Of a stretch of 60,286 bases of DNA, positions 54,406-60,286 are shown in pieces. The notes beneath the pieces were generated by a model. The model was not told the origin of the DNA, searched no databases, and saw nothing but the letters and a program-made list of their open reading frames with translations. Each line of letters starts with the position of its first letter. Position 1 is the stretch's first letter. The DNA comes from Aureococcus anophagefferens (taxonomy: Eukaryota > Sar > Pelagophyceae > Pelagomonadales > Pelagomonadaceae). The position numbers and the translations under genes are program-made. Where the stretch lies: NCBI RefSeq assembly GCF_000186865.1, contig NW_008705565.1:2760057-2820342 (forward strand). Direction: 5' to 3'.

Positions 54406-55928
54406 TCACGCGAGCGCCGCCGCGAGCGCCGCCGCGGCGCCGAGGGCGACGGCGAACGCCGCGAGGCGCCGGGGCCGGAGCGCGGCGTGGAGGAACGAGG
54501 GCCGTTTGCGGCGCGGCGCCGGCTCCGCGCCCGGCGGCCCGTCCTTGGCGCCGTCGAAGCCGGCGGCGTCGACGGCGGCGTTCGCGTTCGCCGCGAGGCC
54601 CGCGACGGGCGCGGCGAGGAGCAAGGCGGCGCAGAGCGCGGCCGCGGCCTCCCCGCTCCCCCCGCCGGCGGCCGCGCGCCGCGCGCCGAGGGCGCCGAGC
54701 GCGGCCGACGCGGCGAGCGCGGCGGCCGCGGGCCAGCGCCAGAGGCCGTTGGCGTCGTCGACGAGCTGGCGGCCCTCGTCGAGGCGCGAGTCGTCGGCGG
54801 ACTCGCCGCCGGCCGCGGGGCCGGCCGCGCGGAGCGCGGCCGCGAGCGCGAGGGCGTGCGCGGCGAAGAGCGCGGGCGGCGCGAGCGCGAGGGGCGGGCC
54901 CGCGGCGAGCGCGAGGCGCGTCGCGAGGCTCGACGCGGACGCCCACGCGCAGGCCCAGGGGTACCTGGGCAGCAAAAGGGTGATTCAACGTCGCTTCAAC
55001 GTGAGTGTTCCGCGCGCGCGCGTTCCGGAAAACGCATCCACGCTTCGAGACCCTTCCGAGAGATGATCGCTCGTCTAAAAATCAGCCGAAACGAGTGGAA
55101 AACGGCCGAGATAGGAGCCTTTGAAGTTGGGAATTTCGCTCTCTTTTGCTGCCCTGAGGGGTACGCCGCGGCGCCGTTGCCGGGCGTCTCGTCGCAGCGG
55201 AGGTCGACGGCGTCGCGCGCGTAGAGCGCGACCTGGGCTAAAAAGCCCGCGCAGGCCACCACGGGCGCGGCGGCGGCGGCGCACCGGAGCACGCGCGCGC
55301 CCGGCGGCGCGGCTAGGACCGGGGCCGCGTCGCCGTCGTCGCCGCCGCCGTCGGCGGACGCGGCCTCGTCCGCGGACTCGGCGTCGCCGACGCGCAGGGG
55401 CTCGACGCGGCTTCGCCGCGGCTCGTCGGCCGGCGGCCGCCGGCGCCGCGCGGCGACGCAGCGGAGGCACGCGTCGTAGGAGCTCGGCCACGCCACGGCG
55501 AGGCCCGCGACGTAGAGCTGTAAGGGCGTCGCCAGGCCCGCGAGGCCCGCGCTCAGCAGGCCGAGCCAGCGACAAGTCCAGCGCGCGTCGCCGAGGGCCG
55601 CGAGGCCCGCGGGGCCCGCGCCGGACGGGCCGACGAGCGCCGCGAGCCACAGGGGCAGCAGCATCGCGCCGAGGACGCGCGAGCTCAGCGCGTCGAGGAG
55701 CCGCGCGAAGGCCGGCGCCGCGGACGCCAGATCCGTCTTCGCCGCCGACGCCGCCGCGGAGAGGCGGAAGTAGGCGTCGACGCCGTCGACGGCGGCCGGC
55801 GGCGGCGACCGCCGGGCGTCGCAGGCGTCCTCCTCGCGCTTGCCGTCCTCGGGCGGCGACTCGCCCCGCAGGCTCCGGACGAGGGCGTCCCGGTCCAGGA
55901 GCGGCGCGCCGAGCGCCTCGTCCGCCAT
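54406..55928 (-). CDS. Multi-pass membrane protein of unknown function
   Basis: Two exons, 55928-55165 and 54964-54406, give 440 residues. After an acidic N-terminus (MADEALGAPLLDRDALVRSL) there are about eight Ala/Leu-rich membrane helices in two blocks: LGAMLLPLWLAALVGP, LGLLSAGLAGLATPLQLYVAGLAV, VLRCAAAAAPVVACAGFLAQVALY, then in exon 2 LALAPPALFAAHALALAAAL, AAAALAASAALGAL, AAALCAALLLAAPVAGLAAN and the C-terminal RLAAFAVALGAAAALAAALA. Two short acidic loops contain Asp/Ala repeats. The pattern is reminiscent of peroxisomal PEX11-like proteins in helix order, but no motif decides. Introner B6 splits the codons for AAAYPWAC. Confidence 0.62.
54965..55156 (-). mobile_element. Introner B6 (family B)
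   Basis: Full-length 192-bp element in the same sense as its host gene. The perfect gene-sense TSD GTACCCCT is at 55157-55164 and 54957-54964. Intron 54965-55164 is GT-AG. The core has one change (CGTCTAAAAATCAGCCGAA). Confidence 0.94.
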
Positions 55929-56009
55929 CACGCGCTGGACCCGGGCCGAGAAGGTGGGCGTCCCGTCCGTCACCTGGGGCGCACCTCGAAGGACTTTGCT
56001 CGTGCCAAC

Positions 56010-56018
56010 TTGTGGCAA
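56010..56018 (-). promoter_or_regulatory. Reverse TTGCCACA motif upstream of the membrane protein gene
   Basis: TGTGGCAA about 83 bases upstream of the chosen start at 55928, next to TTTATAATACTTCAA, which could act as a TATA-like element. It is the same octamer as in the other start regions, on the gene's own strand as TTGCCACA. Confidence 0.35.
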
Positions 56019-56093
56019 TTTATAATACTTCAAAACTTCAAAGTTTGCTTCTGGAATTAGCTCGGTGCCGCGGGCGGCGCCGCGCGGTTTGCC

Positions 56094-56881
56094 TCAGGAG
56101 CCGCCGAAGACCTTGGAGAGGAGGCGGTTCGTGCGGGAGCCCGGGTCGTCGACGTAGACGTCCGTGAGGCCGTCGAAGGCGGAGACCTCGAGCATGACCT
56201 GGAGGTCGTTGCGCTGGAGGTTGAGCTTGCGGAGCTTCTGGAGGCGGATGAAGGACCGCGGGAGCTGCGTGAGCTTGTTGTTGTTGAGGAAGAGGAGCTC
56301 GAGGGACGCGAGGTAGCCGAAGGACTCGGGCAGGCGGCTGATGGCGTTGAAGTCGAGGTAGAGCTCCTTCAAGTTCACGAGGCGGCCGAACTGCTCGGGC
56401 AGCGTGCCGAGCTTGTTGACGCCGACGCTCAGGTGCTTGAGCTGCGTGAGCGCGCAGACGCTGTCCGGCAGGCGGCTCAGGGCGTTGTCGTAGAGCTGGA
56501 GCGTCTGCAGGTTGCCGAGCATCTGCGTGCCCTCGGACGGGAGCTTCGTGAGCTTGTTGAAGCTCAGGCGCAGCGTCCGCAGGTTCGCGAGCGCGCCGAG
56601 CGTGTCCGGGAGCTCCGTGAGCGGGGATCCTGGAGCTCGAGGCTCTCGACGCCGGGGCACAGCATGAGGAAGCCCTTGGGCACGGCCTTGAGCTCGCCGT
56701 TGTTGAGGTCGCACTTCTTCTCGTCGCCGATCATCACGGCGACGACGGCGTTCTGCTGCTCGGCGCTCAGCGCCCCGAACCACTTCTTGTCGCCCTTGAG
56801 CATCTCCGACACGCGGTCGATCTGGGACCGCGTCGCCGTCGGCGGCTTGGACGTGAAGAAGCTGCCCCGCCGCTCCGCCAT
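56094..56881 (-). CDS. Leucine-rich repeat protein with an apparent 1-base frameshift
   Basis: The start at 56881 gives an N-terminal helical cap (MAERRGSFFTSKPPTATRSQIDRVSEMLKGDKKWFGAL) followed by an LRR domain of eight or nine repeats with LxxLxLxxNxLxxLP (for example LRTLRLSFNKLTKLP, LKELYLDFNAISRLP, LELLFLNNNKLTQLP), ending SRTNRLLSKVFGGS. The frame changes between VESLELQ and PLTELPDTLGAL at about 56628-56633, where the DNA reads GGATCC; one base seems to be missing, since the total length is one short of a multiple of three. The repeats belong to the plant/Shoc2-like cytosolic LRR class. A pseudogene is possible but the rest is intact. Confidence 0.8.
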
Positions 56882-57217
56882 GGTCGCCGCCGGGCGCTAT
56901 GCACCGCGGCGCCGCGAGGCGCGGAGCGCGAGGCGGGGCGGACGCCGGGTCCCGGGGCCGCCGCGGGCGAAACTCACGGCCGTCCGCGCGCCGACGGACA
57001 CGAGCACGGATGTTTGGCCACCAGGTCCTCGGGCAAGCCCCGTGGGACGCGAGTATCATCTCGTATCCCCACGGTGCCGGATGCTTGAACTCGTTGCCGA
57101 AGCAACTAATGAGCCCCTCGACGACGCTCTCGTAGCCGCTGCAGCTCGTGCGACGACGCTCTCGTAGCCGCTGCGGCTCGTGCGACGGCGCTCTCGTAGC
57201 CCGCGCTGCAGCTCGTG
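56882..57217. other. Divergent spacer, LRR / DUF3429-YjjX genes
   Basis: A 336-bp region with no gene. Its last 100 bases are a three-copy tandem repeat. Confidence 0.5.
57118..57217 (+). repeat. Three tandem copies of a 32-35 bp unit abutting a start codon
   Basis: The unit CGACGACGCTCTCGTAGCCG, continuing CTGCAGCTCGTG, is repeated three times with small changes, and the ATG at 57218 follows the last copy at once. Each copy carries an in-frame TAG, so the array is leader sequence rather than coding. Confidence 0.85.
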
Positions 57218-58303
57218 ATGGCGACGCCGGCGGCCTGGGCCGTGGGCCTGCTGCGCCTCGGCTCCGTGCCCTTCGCCGTCGCGCTCGTCTGGGCGTCGAT
57301 CGCGCCCGAGGCCGTCGCGCCGCTGCGCCAGGCGCTCGTGGCCCTCGCCGGCGCCGTGCTCGCCTTCGTCGGCGGCGCGCAGCAGGCCGCCGCCGTCGCC
57401 GACGGGTCGCCCGCGGCGGCCGCGCTCGTCCCGGCCGGCGTCGCCGCGGCGCTCGTCGCCGCGGCGGCCGCGTGGCGGTGCGCGGCCGCGCCCGACGACG
57501 CGCCGCGCTGCGCCGAGGTCCTCGCGGCCGCCTACGCGGTCCAGGCGTGCCTCGAGGCGCGCCACCCGGCGTGGCGGCATCGCGCGGCGCTGCTCGTCGC
57601 CGCGCGCGCGCCGTCGATGGCGCTGGCCGTCGCCGCGCTCGGCGCCTGCGGCCGGCCCGGCGCCGCGGGCCCGGCCTTCGTCGCCGCGGTCGCCGTCGCG
57701 GCCCTGGGCCGGCCGCGGCCGGCGCGGCCGCGGCGGCCCGCCTTCGACCGCGTCGTGGTCGGTTCCGCGAACCCGGTCAAGGTCCGCGCCGTCGCGGCGA
57801 CCGTCGCGGACTACGGCGACGTCGTCGCCGCGGGCGCGCCCGTCGGCGGCTTCGACGTGGCCTCGGGCGTCGCGGACCAGCCCGTCGGCCTCGACACGGT
57901 CGCCGCGGGCGCGCGGGCGCGCGCGGCGGCGGCCCACGCGCGGGCCGGCGGCGGCGCCGCGACGCTCGCCTTCGGCCTCGAGTCGGGCCTCTTCGAGGTC
58001 GCCGGGCGGCACCTCGACGCGTGCGTCTGCGACGCCTTCGACGGAAACTCGCACAGCCTCGGCGTGTCCTGCGCCTTCGAGATCCCGCCGGACGTCCTCC
58101 GCCACGTCCTCGACGACGGCATGGACCTGTCCCAGGCGGCGAACGCGTCGGGCCTCGCGCGCGACGCGAAGCTCGGCGCCAAGGGCGGCCTCATCGCCAT
58201 CCTCACGCGCGACCGGGTCACGCGGACCGACTACACGGCCCAGGCCGTCCGCATGGCCCTCGCGCCCGTCGAGCACCGGCTCCCGCCGCCCCGGGAGGCG
58301 TGA
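57218..58303 (+). CDS. Fusion: DUF3429-like membrane domain plus YjjX/DUF84 non-canonical purine NTP phosphatase
   Basis: A 361-residue protein. Residues 1-175 form about five short membrane helices and include LAFVGGAQQAAAV, resembling the DUF3429 (TMEM69-like) pattern ILSFxGGxxWG. From about 185 the YjjX/PRRC1-type inosine/xanthosine triphosphatase domain begins: VVVGSANPVKVRAV, SGVADQPVGLDTVAAGARARA, FGLESGLFEV, then ILTRDRVTRTDYTAQAVRMALAP, which is a close match to the end of the bacterial enzyme. The enzyme removes oxidised or deaminated purine nucleotides. Fusion to a membrane domain would place this activity at a membrane, perhaps mitochondrial. Start chosen at the first ATG after the repeats. 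Confidence 0.82.
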   Translation: MATPAAWAVGLLRLGSVPFAVALVWASIAPEAVAPLRQALVALAGAVLAFVGGAQQAAAVADGSPAAAALVPAGVAAALVAAAAAWRCAAAPDDAPRCAEVLAAAYAVQACLEARHPAWRHRAALLVAARAPSMALAVAALGACGRPGAAGPAFVAAVAVAALGRPRPARPRRPAFDRVVVGSANPVKVRAVAATVADYGDVVAAGAPVGGFDVASGVADQPVGLDTVAAGARARAAAAHARAGGGAATLAFGLESGLFEVAGRHLDACVCDAFDGNSHSLGVSCAFEIPPDVLRHVLDDGMDLSQAANASGLARDAKLGAKGGLIAILTRDRVTRTDYTAQAVRMALAPVEHRLPPPREA

Positions 58304-58354
58304 ACGCGCGCGGCGTGCGGAGATGCGTGGGTAAGTGCACGCTGTAGGATCCTC

Positions 58355-59197
58355 TTAGTATTCGGAGTCGCGGTAGCTGCGCCAGAACGCAAGCACGTGC
58401 GTGAAAACGTCTTCAGGTACCTCGACGAAGAGGCGCTCGTGCGCGCGCACGCTCGACGGACCACGGCGGCGGAGCCTCGGCAGGTTCCGTCGGAACGCGA
58501 GGAGGGCGGCGCGCGGCTGGGCCACGTGGGCATCCCAGCCCCCGGCCGCGCGCACAGCGGCCAGGAAGTTGTACGCCTCGACGTTGTACCGGGTATGGGG
58601 CTCGAGCCAAGGGAATTCATGATATTCTGCAACGCCCGCGTGCACATCGACCGCGTCGAGCCGAGCGCCCCGACTGAGGAGGAGCTTACACATTTTGCTT
58701 TTGTTGAAGAAAGCAGCGGCATTGAGTGGTGTCCCGCGCCGGGGTCGCACCCCGTCACCGCGGCCTCGAAGTACCACATGCCGTTGGCCGCGATGCGTTC
58801 TCTGCCGTAGCCTTTCGTCGCGCGCCTCTGTTCGAGCACCCGCATAGAGCAGGATTGCCGCAGCGGCACATTGGCCATTTGACGCGGCCATGTGCAGTGG
58901 CGTAGCATTGCAGAAAGTGTTTACATCAGCGTCGTGTTGTATAAGCCACTTGATCGCAGAGCACCAACCATTACACGCGGCTTGGTGCAGGCGTGTCTTT
59001 TGAGTACACTCGTCCCACATGTCCGCGGCTAGGTCCTCTTTTCTGAGGTACGTACAGCCCGGATTCAGGAAGTGAAACACACATACCGCGTCCACACCAC
59101 CAGGCGCGCCCGAGGCGAACCATTTTTTCATTTGATCGAGAAAGGCCGTTCCATGATCTAAGATATTCCCTTGGTTAGCAACTCGTCCACGTTCCAT
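58355..59197 (-). CDS. Short ankyrin protein with a disturbed middle
   Basis: A 280-residue protein with about four ankyrin repeats: TRLHQAACNGWCSAIKWLIQHDADVN, ATPLHMAASNGQCAAAAILLYAGARTE, then GTPLNAAAFFNKSKMCKLLLSRGARLD. Between the second and third, about 26 residues (DERLRQRTHRGQRHVVLRGR...) do not fit a repeat; the other frame there reads NGMWYFEAAVTGCD, so two compensating indels or a retained short insertion are possible. The C-terminal part (AAVRAAGGWDAHVAQPRAALLAFRRNLPRLRRRG...VFTHVLAFWRS) is the helical tail that follows ankyrin repeats in many pelagophyte predicted proteins. Codons are less GC-biased than in most neighbours. Confidence 0.72.
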   Translation of the reverse strand: MERGRVANQGNILDHGTAFLDQMKKWFASGAPGGVDAVCVFHFLNPGCTYLRKEDLAADMWDECTQKTRLHQAACNGWCSAIKWLIQHDADVNTFCNATPLHMAASNGQCAAAAILLYAGARTEARDERLRQRTHRGQRHVVLRGRGDGVRPRRGTPLNAAAFFNKSKMCKLLLSRGARLDAVDVHAGVAEYHEFPWLEPHTRYNVEAYNFLAAVRAAGGWDAHVAQPRAALLAFRRNLPRLRRRGPSSVRAHERLFVEVPEDVFTHVLAFWRSYRDSEY

Positions 59198-59321
59198 GCT
59201 GCGTTCAAATCACGGCAGCCGCCTACAGTTTCGGGTTAACATGGCGAAGGTGAAGAATTGGTGAACCGCGCGGGCATGGAGGCTACGTGATGAGCAAAGG
59301 GAGCTAGAGTAAAGCAGAGCC

Positions 59322-60271
59322 ATGGGCGCGCCGCGACCGCTCCACGTGGTCACCGCAATCCTCGTCGGCGCCTACCTCGGTCGGCGCGGCCTGCGCAAGG
59401 GGTCGCTGAGCAAAAGCGGCGCGATGGCGGCCTTCGCCGTGGCCGTGCTGACCTGGGGCAGCGGCCCGCGCTTCGGCATCACGCTCATCGCCTTCTACCT
59501 CTCCGGCAGCAAGCTCTCGCGCGTCGGCGCGGCGACGAAGATGCGCCAGGACGAGGCGGCGACGGAGGGCGGCGCGCGCGACGCGGCGCAGGTGCTCTGC
59601 TGCTCGCTGCCGGCGGCTGTGTCGAAACTGTCGCATATGCGCACATTGAAGTCGGGTTGAAGACTTGAATTCCACACAGGCCGGCGGCGCTCGCGGCCGC
59701 GGCGTACCGCGCAGAGATCGGCGACGACGCGCGCACAGACCTCACCGCCAACACCCGCGGCACCATGCTCGTCGCGCGCTTCGTCGCCTTCTTCGCCGTC
59801 TGCGCCGGCGACACCTGGGCGTCGGAGCTCGGCTGCCTCGCGGCGGCGCCGCCGCGGCTCGTGACGGCGCCGTGGCGCGTCGTGCCGCCGGGCACGAACG
59901 GCGGCGTGACGCTCGCCGGCACGGCCGCGTCGGTCGCCGGGGGCGCCTTCGTCGGCGTCGTCCACGGCCTCGCGGGCTTCGCGACGGTCGGCGCGTCGGC
60001 GGCCGGCGCGCGCGCCGAGGTCGCCGGCCTCGCCGCGCTCGGCGCGGCCGCGGGGTTCGCGGGCTCGCTGCTCGACTCGGTCCTCGGCGCGACGCTCCAG
60101 CGGACGAGCTTCGACGACGAGAAGCGGTGCGTTGCGCGGCCGGAGCGCTCGGACGCGCGCGCGCTCTGCGGCGCCGACGTCCTCTCGAACCACGGCGTCA
60201 ACCTCGCCTCCGCGACCGCCGTCATGCTCGCGGCGCCGGGAGCCGCGCGGTGGTGGCTCCTCCGCGCTTAG
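59322..60271 (+). CDS. TMEM19/DUF92 family membrane protein
   Basis: Two exons, 59322-59608 and 59680-60271, give 292 residues. It is a polytopic membrane protein of the DUF92 family, whose plant member VTE6 is a phytyl-phosphate kinase in plastid tocopherol and phylloquinone synthesis; other members (TMEM19) are uncharacterised. Family hallmarks are GSGPRFGITLIAFYLSGSKLSRVG, CAGDTWASELGCL, PPRLVTAPWRVVPPGTNGGVTLAG, GFAGSLLDSVLGATLQ and VLSNHGVNLASATAVMLAA. No clear transit peptide is seen, so a plastid role is only a possibility. The intron is the 63-bp introner remnant A8. Confidence 0.88.
59617..59679 (-). mobile_element. Introner A8 (family A, internally deleted to 63 bp)
   Basis: The perfect TSD GCCGGCGG is at 59609-59616 and 59680-59687. 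Only CTGTGT of the left end remains, joined to the last 57 bp of a normal reversed copy (ending TTGAATTCCACACAG). The intron 59609-59679 is GC-AG, 71 nt, and its removal restores SLPAALAAAAYRAEIG. The core shared by both families is lost. Confidence 0.9.
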
Positions 60272-60286
60272 TAACATATCCCGCCA

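Noticed and set aside
8199..59687. CRISPR-like array from the repeated introner sequences
   Set aside because: Copies are dispersed over 50 kb in separate genes, are 190-203 bp long, have TSDs and no regular spacers; the genome is eukaryotic.
1..60286. tRNA or rRNA genes
   Set aside because: I looked for cloverleaf-like segments with the GTTCRANNC box and for rRNA sequence and saw none that I could support by eye; a tRNAscan-SE run would settle it.

Overview
The window is nuclear DNA of a very GC-rich, gene-dense alga. The best fit is a pelagophyte stramenopile of the Aureococcus type. Support comes from a ferredoxin-NADP reductase with an ER-type leader plus transit region (secondary plastid), eukaryotic genes such as RPL13A, FEN1, MANF-like, SFT2, ALG1 and TMEM19, short introns, and many introner elements. 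One 50-base N gap (12341-12390) marks it as a scaffold. I could not run searches, so names rest on motifs and recognised family sequence.

Layout. 1-6.7 kb: DCC1-like cohesion factor (-), FEN1 (+), plastid FNR (-), RPL13A (+). 7.1-13.2 kb: a secreted cysteine-rich patatin/cPLA2-like lipase with three introners, a 236-bp MITE-like element, a kinesin broken by the N gap, and a small Cys-rich protein. 13.3-23 kb: a membrane protein, a zinc-ribbon protein, cytochrome b5 reductase, an M3 (MIP-like) peptidase, a MANF-like ER protein and a ferric reductase/NOX-like oxidoreductase. 23-30 kb: membrane cyclophilin-like protein, bacterial-type valyl-tRNA synthetase with a leader, ALG1, a small membrane protein, SFT2. 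30-42 kb: RCC1-repeat protein, 2OG-Fe(II) dioxygenase, a lower-GC orphan, a His-repeat protein with a degenerate tyrosinase-like domain, a 13-repeat ankyrin protein, SHMT. 42-60 kb: GT90 enzyme, a low-GC orphan, an SF1 helicase, a secreted orphan with three introners, an SH3b-like protein, HIBCH, a membrane protein, an LRR protein, a DUF3429-YjjX fusion, an ankyrin protein and TMEM19/DUF92.

The most striking content is a set of 14 introner elements in 60 kb. They fall into two families: A, full length 203 bp, termini CTGTGTGG...CCACACAG; B, full length 192 bp, termini CTGGGCAG...CTGCCCAG. Every copy lies inside a coding region and is flanked by an 8-bp target-site duplication (TSD) that starts with GT or GC in gene sense. 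Removing one TSD copy plus the element restores the reading frame every time, so the TSD supplies the 5' splice site and the element end supplies the AG. The ends are inverted repeats (CTG...CAG), so both orientations can be spliced and both are found. Both families share a central 19-nt core. One copy looks chimeric, one is shrunk to 63 bp, and nine of the fourteen predicted introns are GC-AG.

Genes are packed tightly. Convergent pairs end within a few bases of each other (one pair shares a CTAG as both stop codons), and divergent pairs share promoters of about 100-340 bp, several of which carry a TTGCCACA motif.
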